Assembly: GCF_029635795.1 (NCBI RefSeq)
Contig: NZ_CP114280.1
Location: 1,178,001-1,242,000, forward strand
Reading direction: 5' to 3'
Origin: Dickeya lacustris
GTDB lineage: Bacteria; Pseudomonadota; Gammaproteobacteria; Enterobacterales; Enterobacteriaceae
DNA: 64,000 bases
Below the pieces are notes generated by a model. That model worked only from the letters and a program-made list of their open reading frames with translations, was not told the DNA's origin and did not search any database. The position numbers and the translations under genes are program-made. Below, in pieces: positions 20,527-29,733 of this stretch (positions are counted from its first letter, which is position 1; each line of letters starts with the position of its first letter).

Positions 20527-21576
20527 TTAGCGACGCGCCTCGCGGATAAGCAGCCAGAGAAGATAAACCCCGCCGACGCATACCGTGACAGAGCCCACCG
20601 GCAACTGTCTGGCGGTAAACAGGTGCTGGGCGGTGATATCGGCGGCCAGTAATAACAACCCGCCGGTCAGCGCGCTAATGCACAGCGGAACCGCGCTGGC
20701 CCGGCTAAGGCGGCGGGCGATTTGCGGGGCCGCCAGCGCAATAAACGACACCGGCCCGGCGCAGGCGGTGACGACGGCAATCAGCACAATGCCGCATAGC
20801 ATCAGCCATAACCGGCTGGCTTCGGCATGCACACCGAGCGCCCGGGCGCTGTCGTCGCCCATTTCCAGTAACCGCAGGCGGCTGGCGAGAAACTGCACCG
20901 CCAGCAGTGCGATGGGAATACACCACAGCCCCGGCGCCGCTTTACCCCAGGTCATGCCGTTGAGTGAACCGGCTCCCCACAGGGCGGCCGACATCACCGT
21001 TTCCAGCGCGCCGGTTATCATCAGCCAGGTATTAAATGCAGAGAGCACCGCGCTGATGGCGATGCCGATAATGATCAAGCGAAAGCCGTTGATACCGCGT
21101 CGCCACGCCAGCAGGTAGACCGCCAGCGCGCTGGCAAGCCCGCCTAGCACCGCACCGACCGCGACCTGATAGCCGCTGCCTTGCAACAGAATCAGCGTGA
21201 TGAGTGCGCCGGTATGCGCGCCGGTATTAAAGCCCACCACATCCGGGCTGCCGAGCGGGTTGCGGGTCAGCGACTGAAATATGGCGCCGCTCACGCCTAA
21301 GCCTGCGCCAAGCAGCAGCGCCATCAGCGCGCGCGGCGCACGCCACTGGGTGACGATAGTCACGGTGGCGGCATCCCCTTGTCCGGCAAATGCCTGCCAT
21401 ACGGTAAGCGCCGATAGCGGCAACGTACCGAGGCTAATGGCAAGCGTAAGCAACAGCAGGCAGGCGAAACACAGTAATACGCCAACCCACAGCGTGCGCA
21501 GTGACAGTCGGGCATTGATAGCGCCGCCGGGCGAGCCCAGCAGCAGCGTTTGATTCACGTTTATCCGAAAGATCAT
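20527..21576 (-). CDS. fepG: Ferric-catecholate ABC importer permease (FepG-like)
   Basis: A 349-residue FecCD-type inner-membrane permease with about ten predicted helices and the family signatures P-L-A-S-P-D-V-V-G-F-N-T-G and G-P-V-S-F-I-A-L-A-A-P-Q-I-A-R-R. The frame is open upstream to 22038, but that stretch is antisense shadow of fepD. The ATG at 21576 gives a normal length and begins 11 bp after the fepD stop. It should pair with FepD to form the permease channel for the ferrisiderophore. Confidence 0.88.
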   Translation of the reverse strand: MIFRINVNQTLLLGSPGGAINARLSLRTLWVGVLLCFACLLLLTLAISLGTLPLSALTVWQAFAGQGDAATVTIVTQWRAPRALMALLLGAGLGVSGAIFQSLTRNPLGSPDVVGFNTGAHTGALITLILLQGSGYQVAVGAVLGGLASALAVYLLAWRRGINGFRLIIIGIAISAVLSAFNTWLMITGALETVMSAALWGAGSLNGMTWGKAAPGLWCIPIALLAVQFLASRLRLLEMGDDSARALGVHAEASRLWLMLCGIVLIAVVTACAGPVSFIALAAPQIARRLSRASAVPLCISALTGGLLLLAADITAQHLFTARQLPVGSVTVCVGGVYLLWLLIREARR

Positions 21577-21587
21577 GATGGGTTTTC

Positions 21588-22616
21588 CTATGACGGACGC
21601 CGACGAACCAGCCAGATTAATACCGGCGCGCCGAGAAAGGCCGTCACGATAGACACGCGTAGCTCTCCGGCCACGAGAAGGCGGCCAACGATATCGGCAC
21701 TGAGCAGCAGTAATGGGGCCATGAGCATGGAGTAGAGCAGAACCCAGCGTTGGTCTGACCCGGCCATACGGCGGGCAAGGTGCGGCACCATCAGGCCGAC
21801 AAACCCAATCGGGCCTGCCAGCGCGGTTGCCGAGCCACACAGCAGCATCACCGCCAGCATCGCCATCAGGCGAGTTTGCCCTACCCGGGTGCCGAGCGCG
21901 CTGGCGAGGTCGTCCCCCATGCTCAGGGTATTGAGCGAGCGCGCAGTCAACAGCGCCAGCGCACAGCCCAACAGGATGGCAGGCGCGACCCACATGATGT
22001 TGCGAAGTGAGCGAATATCCAGCGTACCGGCTTCCCACAGGCGTAGCTGGTCGAAGGCCTGCGGGTTAAGTAGCGTGAGTGACGAGGTAAAACCGGAGAG
22101 GACAGCGCTGATGGCGACGCCAGCGAGCGTCAGGCGCGCCGGATTAACGCGCCCGCCGCATAAGGTGCCGATGACCCACACCATTAAACCGGCTGCGAGT
22201 ACGCCAAGCCAGGCAAAACCGAGCCATGACGCCATATCGGTGATGCCAAAAACGCTAATTCCCAGCACGATGGCGAAGCTTGCTCCTGCGTTGACGCCGA
22301 GAATGCCGGGGTCGGCAAGCGGATTACGGGTCAGCGCCTGCATCACCGCACCCGCTGCGCCCAGCGCCATACCAACCAGGACTCCGGCCAGCGTGCGCGG
22401 CCAGCGAGCCTGCAAAATAATGGTGCTGTCCGGCCCTTGCAGATAGCCGGTCAAACTCTGCCAGACGACCTCTGGCGCAATGGCGCGGGCACCGAACATC
22501 AGGCTGGCGAAACAGATAACAATCAGTAACAGCAGGCAGGGAAATACCCCGCTGAGGCGGCGCAAGCGGGCAGCGGATCTGCCGGGCATTCGTGCCGTCG
22601 AGTCATATTCAGACAT
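21588..22616 (-). CDS. fepD: Ferric-catecholate ABC importer permease (FepD-like)
   Basis: A 342-residue FecCD-type permease, multi-helix throughout. Family signatures are N-P-L-A-D-P-G-I-L-G-V-N-A-G-A-S-F-A and G-P-I-G-F-V-G-L-M-V-P-H-L-A-R. It is first of a minus-strand fepD-fepG-fepC operon and diverges from the EntS-like exporter across a Fur-box-like site. It forms half of the cytoplasmic-membrane channel for the ferric siderophore delivered by the FepB-like lipoprotein at 24135-25196. Confidence 0.9.
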   Translation of the reverse strand: MSEYDSTARMPGRSAARLRRLSGVFPCLLLLIVICFASLMFGARAIAPEVVWQSLTGYLQGPDSTIILQARWPRTLAGVLVGMALGAAGAVMQALTRNPLADPGILGVNAGASFAIVLGISVFGITDMASWLGFAWLGVLAAGLMVWVIGTLCGGRVNPARLTLAGVAISAVLSGFTSSLTLLNPQAFDQLRLWEAGTLDIRSLRNIMWVAPAILLGCALALLTARSLNTLSMGDDLASALGTRVGQTRLMAMLAVMLLCGSATALAGPIGFVGLMVPHLARRMAGSDQRWVLLYSMLMAPLLLLSADIVGRLLVAGELRVSIVTAFLGAPVLIWLVRRRPS

Positions 22617-22652
22617 AGAGATTGATAAGAAATACTTTATTTAAAAATGCAT

Positions 22653-22671
22653 ATGATTATTATTATCATTA
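22653..22671. promoter_or_regulatory. Fur-box-like site between fepD and entS
   Basis: ATGATTATTATTATCATTA is a near-palindromic AT-rich site very similar to the Fur consensus, placed between the divergent importer operon and exporter gene. Iron-dependent repression of both is inferred. Confidence 0.7.
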
Positions 22672-22845
22672 ATGTGGTGGCGTGGCTAGACGGAGATGGC
22701 GTTAATTCGCCGACACCTTGATCTCACCCCGATCTTACGCCGGATAACGCCAGCCACGGCTCATCGCGCTGTTCGCCAGCAAAAACATTCTGGGCGGGCG
22801 GCTAACCACGCTCCTTTCATCAACACAGGGATTCGACGAATATTC

Positions 22846-24114
22846 ATGGCTAAGTCCTCCTTCTTCCTTGATTTCAGCTTGTTGCGGCACAATGCGCATT
22901 TTCGCGCGATTTTCTTCGCCCGCCTGCTGTCGGTGTTTGCACTCGGTATGCTAACCGTCGGCGTACCGGTACAAATTCAGGCATTAACCGGATCAACGTT
23001 GCAGGTCGGCGTGGCTGTCGCGCTCGATGGCGTGGGCATGTTCATCGGGCTGATGGTGGGCGGCGTGTTAGCCGATCGCTTTGATCGCCGCAAGCTCATT
23101 CTGTTTGCCCGTGGCACGTGCGGCATCGGTTTTGTCGCCCTGAGTCTGAATGCCTTTTATGACAGCCCATCGCTGTTGGCGCTGTATGTGTTGTCCGCCT
23201 GGGATGGCTTTTTTGGCGCACTGGGGATGACGGCATTAATGGCGGTCATTCCGCACCTAGTGGGCCGGGAGAACCTGCCCGCCGCAGGTGCGCTGACCAT
23301 GCTGACGGTGCGACTCGGCGCTATCCTCTCACCTGCGCTGGGCGGGGTGATCATTGTTGCCGGTGGTGTTGGCTGGAACTTTGCTGTCGCTGCGGTGGGG
23401 ACGCTCGCTACCCTGATTCCGCTGGTGCGCCTGCCGGTGATGCGCCCGGCACCGGGAGAGCCTGAACACCCGATAGAGGCGCTGATGGGCGGCTTGCGCT
23501 TTGTTTGCTCGCATCCGGTGGTGGGAAGCGTGGTGTGCGTGGGCATGTTGCTCAGTATGGTCGGAGCCATGCGGGTGCTGTTTCCGGCGCTGGCGGCCGA
23601 GGCGTATCAGGCTGGGCCATCCGCCGTTGGCTTAATGTATTCAGCGGTGCCGCTCGGTGCCATGTTGGGGGCGTTCACCAGCGGCTGGGTGCCGCACGTA
23701 AAGCGGCCCGGCCAAATATTACTTGGCTGTGCGCTAGGGGCGTTTTTGGCGGTTGCCTCACTCGGCCTGTTTAACCACCTGTTACCGGCATTGCTGGCAT
23801 TGGTTGGCTACGGCTATTGCAATGCGATTGCCTCTTTGTTGCAGTTTACGTTGATTCAAAGCCACACGCCGGATGCGCTGCTTGGCAGGGTGAACAGCCT
23901 TGGCAGCGCGCAAGATGTGTGCGGCGATTCTGGCGGCGCGCTGGCGCTGGGCGTGATGGGGAAACTGCTGGCACCGGCGATGAGCATTCTGTCGTTTGCC
24001 GGTGCGGCGATAGCGATAACGGCGCTGCTGTCTTTGCTGGTTCGGCCATTGCGCCACAGCGGTTTTGGTCAGGCTGAGGTGGAAGACCCCCAGCCTGGCG
24101 ATAGCGCCGCGTAG
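22846..24114 (+). CDS. entS: Catecholate siderophore exporter, MFS (EntS-like)
   Basis: A 422-residue major-facilitator transporter that closely parallels E. coli EntS: F-F-A-R-L-L-S-V near the start, V-P-V-Q-I-Q-A-L-T, the MFS loop motif G-G-V-L-A-D-R-F-D-R-R-K, A-R-G-T-C-G-I-G-F, and V-G-R-E-N-L-P-A-A-G-A-L-T-M-L-T-V-R-L-G. It should export newly made chrysobactin across the inner membrane. The upstream in-frame extension to 22696 lacks EntS similarity, so the ATG at 22846 is chosen although its ribosome-binding site is weak. It converges on fepB with a 20-bp gap. Confidence 0.88.
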   Translation: MAKSSFFLDFSLLRHNAHFRAIFFARLLSVFALGMLTVGVPVQIQALTGSTLQVGVAVALDGVGMFIGLMVGGVLADRFDRRKLILFARGTCGIGFVALSLNAFYDSPSLLALYVLSAWDGFFGALGMTALMAVIPHLVGRENLPAAGALTMLTVRLGAILSPALGGVIIVAGGVGWNFAVAAVGTLATLIPLVRLPVMRPAPGEPEHPIEALMGGLRFVCSHPVVGSVVCVGMLLSMVGAMRVLFPALAAEAYQAGPSAVGLMYSAVPLGAMLGAFTSGWVPHVKRPGQILLGCALGAFLAVASLGLFNHLLPALLALVGYGYCNAIASLLQFTLIQSHTPDALLGRVNSLGSAQDVCGDSGGALALGVMGKLLAPAMSILSFAGAAIAITALLSLLVRPLRHSGFGQAEVEDPQPGDSAA

Positions 24115-24134
24115 CGGGCAAAACGGCAACCGAA

Positions 24135-25196
24135 TTACTGGGCTGTCGGCGGGGCAAAAGACCGCTCAATTTGCGTCAACATATTGTTGGCGCTGTAATA
24201 ATCGAGGCGGAAGGTATCCGCGCCCATCGCCCAGATGCGCCGTTGCATAACCGGCTCAAGATGGCTGAGAAACGGGTTGGCGATAAGCCGGTTAACGGTA
24301 TTGTCATCGTTAGCAAACAGCAACAGTGATTGACCGTTGAGGCTGGCGGCCATGTTCTCTCCCGAAATCTGCACGATATCCTGCCGTTTCCCCATCCGGG
24401 TTTCGGTGGGCAGATTATCCGGCAGGGCCGCCAGTTGAAAACCCAGCTCCGAGAGTAGCTGCCCTTGTGCAGAAGCTCGCGTCCACAGGTTAACGCCGCG
24501 CCCATCTTCGTAATACACCAGTGCGGATACCGGCTGCGGCGGTAAGACAATCGCTTGTTTAACCTGCAACACCCGCTGTTCAAAATGGCTTATCACGCGT
24601 TTGGCATCGCTGTCATGGCTCGTGGCATACCCCAGATATTCCGCTAACTGTTGCCAGCTTTTATCGCCGTAATCCACCACCAGCGTTGGCGCAACGCCAG
24701 ATAACTGGTCGTAGAGTTTGAGCGCGGAGTCGCCGCCGGTAGCGGAGATGATAATGAGATCGGGCGCGGCTGCGGCAATCGCCTCGGCATTTGGCTCAGT
24801 GATATACAGCGCTTTCACCCCCCTCGCTTTAGCCTGTTCGCTCCATTGACGAAAAAAGCCCAGCTCATCGGAAACGGCGGTATTGGGGCTGGTAGCGCCA
24901 GAACCGATTAAGGGGGCATTAATCGCCAACAGGGTGCCGCTTAACGTCACGCTGGTGGAGACAATCCGGCGCGGCGGTTGCGTCAGTGTGAGCGGGCCTT
25001 TCGGTGTTTGCAGCGTGCGCGGCCAGCCTTCAGATACCTGACTGGCGCGAGCGGGGGGCGGGGCGGTTGGCGGGGCGTCGCATCCGCTGAGTATCACGAG
25101 CGCCAGCAGGCACAAACGCCGCCACCCGGTGTGATACCAGCCAGAGAGCAATGATGTAACGCGTGTTTCCGGCATACGCCTGTCTGATGCCTGCAT
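24135..25196 (-). CDS. fepB: Ferric-catecholate periplasmic binding lipoprotein (FepB-like)
   Basis: A 353-residue class III periplasmic binding protein strongly resembling FepB (I-V-S-T-S-V-T-L-S-G-T-L-L-A-I, L-I-I-I-S-A-T-G-G-D-S-A-L, the C-terminal T-F-R-L-D-Y-Y-S-A). The N-terminus has a hydrophobic segment ending L-S-G-C at about residues 36-39, a lipobox, so it is probably anchored to a membrane, whereas E. coli FepB is usually described as soluble. A start at the second Met (residue 8) is equally possible. It captures ferrisiderophore behind the Fct receptor and passes it to FepDGC. Confidence 0.88.
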   Translation of the reverse strand: MQASDRRMPETRVTSLLSGWYHTGWRRLCLLALVILSGCDAPPTAPPPARASQVSEGWPRTLQTPKGPLTLTQPPRRIVSTSVTLSGTLLAINAPLIGSGATSPNTAVSDELGFFRQWSEQAKARGVKALYITEPNAEAIAAAAPDLIIISATGGDSALKLYDQLSGVAPTLVVDYGDKSWQQLAEYLGYATSHDSDAKRVISHFEQRVLQVKQAIVLPPQPVSALVYYEDGRGVNLWTRASAQGQLLSELGFQLAALPDNLPTETRMGKRQDIVQISGENMAASLNGQSLLLFANDDNTVNRLIANPFLSHLEPVMQRRIWAMGADTFRLDYYSANNMLTQIERSFAPPTAQ

Positions 25197-25604
25197 ACGA
25201 TGACCTTAGTGAATAAAAAAGAGAAATACCGTCGCATAAGGTTATCGATAATGCGTCTCATAAACAACATTGTCTGTGTGATGATGAATTCATACTAATG
25301 ATTTTTTTAATCAAAAATTACTGGTGAGATCTGCTGAGTTTTTCTGTTTAGTCGATTTCATCTGTTTTTTTATTAAAAACAAATGAATGTAATGTGTCTG
25401 CTTTTGTCAGCAAGGCGTCAGGCATTCGTATCACTGTGTTTGGAAGTGTAATATTATTAATGAATCCATCTCATGTATGGATGGCTATCCCCCATGAACA
25501 CGACAATAGGGTTCAGCCATTACGGTAAAGAAACGGGGCGATAGTCGAAGGGTCATGAAGACCTCTGGCTGCCTTTTTACGTCTAAGTGGGAAGCTTTCC
25601 CGTA

Positions 25605-25685
25605 TTGGAAGGTAAAAACGTTGGAAAGTAAAAACCTTGGAACGTAAGAACCTTGGAACAATAAGAACACTGAAACGTAAGAAGG
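25605..25685. repeat. 16-bp degenerate tandem repeat, five units, upstream of svx
   Basis: Units starting at 25605, 25621, 25637, 25653 and 25670 share TTGGAA..TAA.AAC (the fourth is 17 bp). The block ends about 37 bp before the first svx start codon, so it lies in or near the 5' leader. The rest of the 526-bp gap (25197-25722) is AT-rich; no gene was seen. Confidence 0.8.
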
Positions 25686-25722
25686 CGTTACCTCATTATT
25701 ATCATGCTCGGAAAACGGACTT

Positions 25723-27579
25723 ATGTCGCAGATAAAAAAATCGCTTTCTCTGGGGCGCTGCTTGCTGGCGGCGGGTAGCCTGCTGGCAGCGAATGCTGCA
25801 TATGCTGATGAAACCTGTGTGGCAGGGAATTGGCAAGCCAGTAATGTCAGAGATATGCCCGCAGTACAGTATCAAACAGACCATTTTGCCTTTCGCTGGA
25901 GCAGTAATCAGGTCAAACAGGCTGATGTGGTAGCCGCAGGTAAACAACTGGAGTTGATTTGGGATAAGTTCATCAACCAGATCAAATTCCCGCAGCCTTA
26001 TTGCAATGCCACCACCAAGTACAAGGCGAATATTCACATCGACCCCTCATTTGGTCTCACCGGCGGTGTGGCTGATGGTAACACCATGGGGATGTGGATA
26101 GGCCCCGGTACACTGCTGGATCACTGGGGACTGGCGCATGAGTTCACCCATGCGTTGCAGGGGCAAACCGGTAGCTACCAGTCTTACGGCAATCAAAACT
26201 TTGTTGGCTGGATTTGGGAATCTCACGCGAACTGGATGGCGCATCAGCTAGATGAATACCGTGGCACCTCGGCGCATTGCTCTGACATGCTGGTCAACTA
26301 CCCGCATATGTATCTCGGTTCGACCCGCGATCGTTACTGCAACTGGCAGTTCATGGAGCATTTGAAAAACCGTTACGGTTATAGCGCCGTTAACGATCTC
26401 TGGGCCAAGGCACCGAAAGTCGGCAGCGCAGAGCAGAACACTACCGATCCGTTCAGCGTGCTGAAAAACAACATGGGCTGGAGCCAGTCGCAGTTGAATG
26501 ACTTCTTTGGCGAGTGGGCGCTGCGCAATGTGAACTGGGATTACACCGACCCGGATGGCTATGATCGCGGGAGTTTCTATCGCCGTACCTATGGCGGATA
26601 TGGCGCGGTAACGCCGTCACAGCAAACGGCCGATCAACTGCTGCGCACCACGTCGCTGGAGCCGGTGAGCGCATCAGGCGTGCGTCGTTTTGCTGTACCG
26701 TTTGATCAGGCGCCTCAGCGTTGGGGCTATAACATCGTGCGCCTGCTGCCAGACAGCGGAGCGACCAAAGTCACCGTGTCATTCCAGGGGATTGTGCAAA
26801 GCGTGCCTGCGGTTAACCGCTTGCCGGGGCTGAAAAACGAACCCGCTTCCCTGACGCAGCCAGACTCCGACTGGCGCTGGGGGGTGGTGGCGATCGACTC
26901 AGCTGGTAAAGCACGCTACAGCGCATTACAGCGCGGTGCGGCGGCCAAACTCAGCAATTTCGCGGTGAAATCTAACGATAAAGGGCTGTATCTGGTGGTG
27001 ATGGGGACACCGTCGCAAATGCATCAGATAACCTGGGATCAGCCGTATTACTCGCTGTATCGCTACCCCTGGACGGTGGATGTGACCAATGCCTGGCCGG
27101 AAGGCGCGCAGCCAAACGCTCCGACCCCGACGGCCAATGGGCGTCGTCACAGCAATGGCGGTGGTTGGGTAGCCGCTGGCGCGGAAGTGGCGTCTACGGC
27201 GTATGTCGGCCCTTATGCGCGCGTGATTGGCGGCAAAGTGCTCGACTATGCCCGCATTGAAGACCATGCCACGGTATTAAGCGGCACGGTGTCTGGCAAT
27301 GCCCGCGTCAGTGGCCTGACAGTGGTTCAGGGTGACACGGTTATCAAAGACAACGCCCAGGTGAATACCGTCTTTAAAGGCCCGGGAGCGTTTGAAACGG
27401 GCGTGGTGGTCTCGGGTACGGCGCAATTCCGGGGCGATGCGGAAATCCGTGGTGCTTCGGCATCGCGCGGCGTGTTCTACGGTTTCATTGATGCCGATGC
27501 GGTGAAAGACACGCAATCCGGTGCCAGCCTGAGCGAGGCCGTGCCGGAAGTCACCGAACGCCCGGCTTACGCTAAATAA
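25723..27579 (+). CDS. svx: Svx/AvrXca-like secreted protein with HExxH motif, copy 1
   Basis: A 618-residue secreted protein of the Svx/AvrXca family; Dickeya homologues are called AvrL/AvrM and are type II secretion substrates. A signal peptide of about 29 residues ends A-Y-A before D-E-T-C. A zinc-protease-like motif H-E-F-T-H (His139-His143) is followed 22 residues later by W-E-S-H (Glu166), a possible third ligand. The C-terminal quarter (about 480-590) has hexapeptide-like turns (A-R-I-E-D-H-A-T-V, G-N-A-R-V-S-G) typical of a parallel beta helix. The protein ends A-V-P-E-V-T-E-R-P-A-Y-A-K, the same as its neighbour. Catalysis is inferred, not shown for the family as far as I know. Confidence 0.8.
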   Translation: MSQIKKSLSLGRCLLAAGSLLAANAAYADETCVAGNWQASNVRDMPAVQYQTDHFAFRWSSNQVKQADVVAAGKQLELIWDKFINQIKFPQPYCNATTKYKANIHIDPSFGLTGGVADGNTMGMWIGPGTLLDHWGLAHEFTHALQGQTGSYQSYGNQNFVGWIWESHANWMAHQLDEYRGTSAHCSDMLVNYPHMYLGSTRDRYCNWQFMEHLKNRYGYSAVNDLWAKAPKVGSAEQNTTDPFSVLKNNMGWSQSQLNDFFGEWALRNVNWDYTDPDGYDRGSFYRRTYGGYGAVTPSQQTADQLLRTTSLEPVSASGVRRFAVPFDQAPQRWGYNIVRLLPDSGATKVTVSFQGIVQSVPAVNRLPGLKNEPASLTQPDSDWRWGVVAIDSAGKARYSALQRGAAAKLSNFAVKSNDKGLYLVVMGTPSQMHQITWDQPYYSLYRYPWTVDVTNAWPEGAQPNAPTPTANGRRHSNGGGWVAAGAEVASTAYVGPYARVIGGKVLDYARIEDHATVLSGTVSGNARVSGLTVVQGDTVIKDNAQVNTVFKGPGAFETGVVVSGTAQFRGDAEIRGASASRGVFYGFIDADAVKDTQSGASLSEAVPEVTERPAYAK

Positions 27580-27605
27580 TAACCGACTAAAGACAGTATC
27601 AACAT

Positions 27606-27637
27606 GAAAAGGGAATCGGGTAGCCGGTTCCCTTTTC
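27606..27637 (+). terminator. Stem-loop after svx copy 1
   Basis: GAAAAGGGAA and TTCCCTTTTC pair as a 10-bp stem around a 12-nt loop 26 bp after the stop; the U-run is part of the stem. Possibly a weak terminator or transcript-stabilising hairpin between the tandem genes. Confidence 0.55.
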
Positions 27638-27719
27638 GTCAGGGACATCGTGTGCTGCGGCGTAAATCAGGAGTAACGCGCGGTCAGCACAGTGAAGAAC
27701 TCAGTTAAAGGATGACGTG

Positions 27720-29612
27720 ATGGTACATATCAGGACTGTGACCCGGATGGTCAAAGGTGCGTTGATTCTCGGTGGCTTGTTTACATTGACTCCGGCGTTC
27801 GCCGATGAAACCTGCATCGCAGGTAACTGGCAGGCCGATACGTCTGTGACAGGTATGCCCGCCGTGAAATATCAGAGCGCGCATTTTGCTTTTCGCTGGA
27901 AAGACAGCGATGCGGGCAAACTGAATACGCAAGACGTTGAGGCAGCGGCAAAGCGGTTAGAGCAAGCCTGGGACAAGTACGTTAATCAGATTAAGTTCCC
28001 AGAGCCTTATTGCAACAGTAAGGTGAAACTCAAAGCTAACGTCCACCTCGACCCGACGTTTGCGTTGACCGGTGGCTTGGCGTCGAATGGCAGTATGGCA
28101 ATGTGGATTGGCACGGAAGAGCTGAAGAACACATGGTCGATCGGATGGGCGATAGCACATGAGCTGGCACATGCGCTGCAAGGTCAGACCGGCGGTTTTC
28201 AGGCCACTGCGCCGGGCAGTATCAATTATATGGGGTGGTTCTGGGAGGCCCACGCTGACTGGATGACTCACCAACTGGATGATCTTCACCATACTCAGAC
28301 TGACCGGGTGGAAGAAGCGATTAATACGCCGCATTTGTATCTTGGCAACACGCGTACCCGCTATGGCGGCTGGATGTTCCTGGAAAACCTGAAAAACCGT
28401 TACGGCTATAAAGCCGTCAATGATTTGTGGGCGAAAGCGCCGAAATCAGGCGATCCTGGGCAGGCGACGGCCGATCCGTTTAGTGTGCTGAAAAGTAACA
28501 TGGGCTGGAGCCAGTCTGAGCTGAACGATTTCTTTGGCGACTGGGCATTGCGTAATGTTGGCTGGGACTATACTGACCCGGATGGCTATAACCAGGGCGC
28601 GGTTTATCGCCGCATCGTGGGCGGCTATGACGCCTTCGAGCCAAATGGCGGCAACTCACATCGACTTCTGCGTGTCGCAATGCTTGATCCTATCAGCAAT
28701 ACCTCAGGCGCGCGTCGTTTTGGCGTACTCTACGAGCAGGCACCGCAGCGCTGGGGTTACAACGTGGTGCGACTAATACCAGACAGTGGTGCCAGCCGGA
28801 TCAGCGTGAAATTCAACGGTGTTGTCCAGAATGTGGCGGCGGTCAATCGCTTCCCCGGCCTTAAAAACGATCCGGTTGCACTGGTGTCGCCTGATTCCGA
28901 CTGGCGCTGGGGTCTGGTGGCGGTCAATGCATCAGGTAAGGCGCGTTACAGTGCGTTACAGCGTGGTGCCAGTAACACCGTTAATAATTTCTCTATCAAG
29001 AAAGGTGAAAATATCTATCTGGTGGTGATGGGGACACCGACAGAGATGCACAAAATTAAATGGGATCAGGCTTACTACGGCGTGTATCGCTACCCTTGGA
29101 CGGTGGATCTGACCAATGCCTGGGCCGATGGCAGTCAACCGAATGCACCAACGCCGACGGCTAATGGCCACCGCCATCGTAACGGTGGCGGCTGGGTTGC
29201 CGAAGGCGCACAGGTGGATGACACCGCGTATGTCGGGCCGTATGCCAAAGTGCTGGGCGGCAGCGTGTTAGGTAACGCCCGCATTGAAGACCATGCGATG
29301 GTCATCGGTGGCACGGTATCGGATAACGCCCGCATCAGCGGCCTGACGGTGGTTCAGGGTGATGCGGTGATTAAAGATAACGCGCAGGCCAATACCGCAC
29401 TCTGGCCGCTCGGGTTAACGGTTCCCGGGCTGGTGGTGTCCGGGAATGCGCAACTGCGCGGAGATATCGATGCGCAAGAAGCGAATATGGCGATATCGCG
29501 CGGGGTTTTCTATGGCTATTTGACCAATGCAGAGAGCCGAGACAAACAGGCCGGTGCTGACCTGAGCGAGGCCGTTCCGGAAGTCACCGAACGCCCGGCT
29601 TACGCAAAATAG
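27720..29612 (+). CDS. svx: Svx/AvrXca-like secreted protein with HExxH motif, copy 2
   Basis: A 630-residue paralogue of the preceding gene, 137 bp downstream and collinear along its whole length. Signal peptide to A-F-A before D-E-T-C; H-E-L-A-H (near residues 147-151) followed by W-E-A-H; same beta-helix-like C-terminal region and identical last 13 residues. The ATG at 27720 is preferred to the adjacent GTG at 27717 because AAAGGATG is better spaced. The tandem arrangement indicates gene duplication, with divergence in the N-terminal and internal loops (for example the stretch after the WEAH motif). Export through the Out machinery is inferred. Confidence 0.8.
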   Translation: MVHIRTVTRMVKGALILGGLFTLTPAFADETCIAGNWQADTSVTGMPAVKYQSAHFAFRWKDSDAGKLNTQDVEAAAKRLEQAWDKYVNQIKFPEPYCNSKVKLKANVHLDPTFALTGGLASNGSMAMWIGTEELKNTWSIGWAIAHELAHALQGQTGGFQATAPGSINYMGWFWEAHADWMTHQLDDLHHTQTDRVEEAINTPHLYLGNTRTRYGGWMFLENLKNRYGYKAVNDLWAKAPKSGDPGQATADPFSVLKSNMGWSQSELNDFFGDWALRNVGWDYTDPDGYNQGAVYRRIVGGYDAFEPNGGNSHRLLRVAMLDPISNTSGARRFGVLYEQAPQRWGYNVVRLIPDSGASRISVKFNGVVQNVAAVNRFPGLKNDPVALVSPDSDWRWGLVAVNASGKARYSALQRGASNTVNNFSIKKGENIYLVVMGTPTEMHKIKWDQAYYGVYRYPWTVDLTNAWADGSQPNAPTPTANGHRHRNGGGWVAEGAQVDDTAYVGPYAKVLGGSVLGNARIEDHAMVIGGTVSDNARISGLTVVQGDAVIKDNAQANTALWPLGLTVPGLVVSGNAQLRGDIDAQEANMAISRGVFYGYLTNAESRDKQAGADLSEAVPEVTERPAYAK

Positions 29613-29659
29613 GCGGTATGCAGGGCTGGTCGCCGTTTATCGGCTGACCATCGGGGTAT

Positions 29660-29687
29660 AAACAACGGGGCGCAAGCCCCGTTGTTT
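29660..29687. terminator. Bidirectional terminator between svx copy 2 and the phosphatase
   Basis: AAACAACGGGGC and GCCCCGTTGTTT form a perfect 12-bp stem with a GCAA loop between convergent genes; A and T tracts on both sides allow it to work in both directions. Confidence 0.85.
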
Positions 29688-29733
29688 ATGGCCGAGCGGT
29701 GTTGTCTGTGGCAGAGGGGCGGCGAAGCGTCAA

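Noticed and set aside
21577..22038. N-terminal extension of the FepG-like permease
   Set aside because: This open stretch is antisense-phase shadow of fepD; the ATG at 21576 yields the normal family length.
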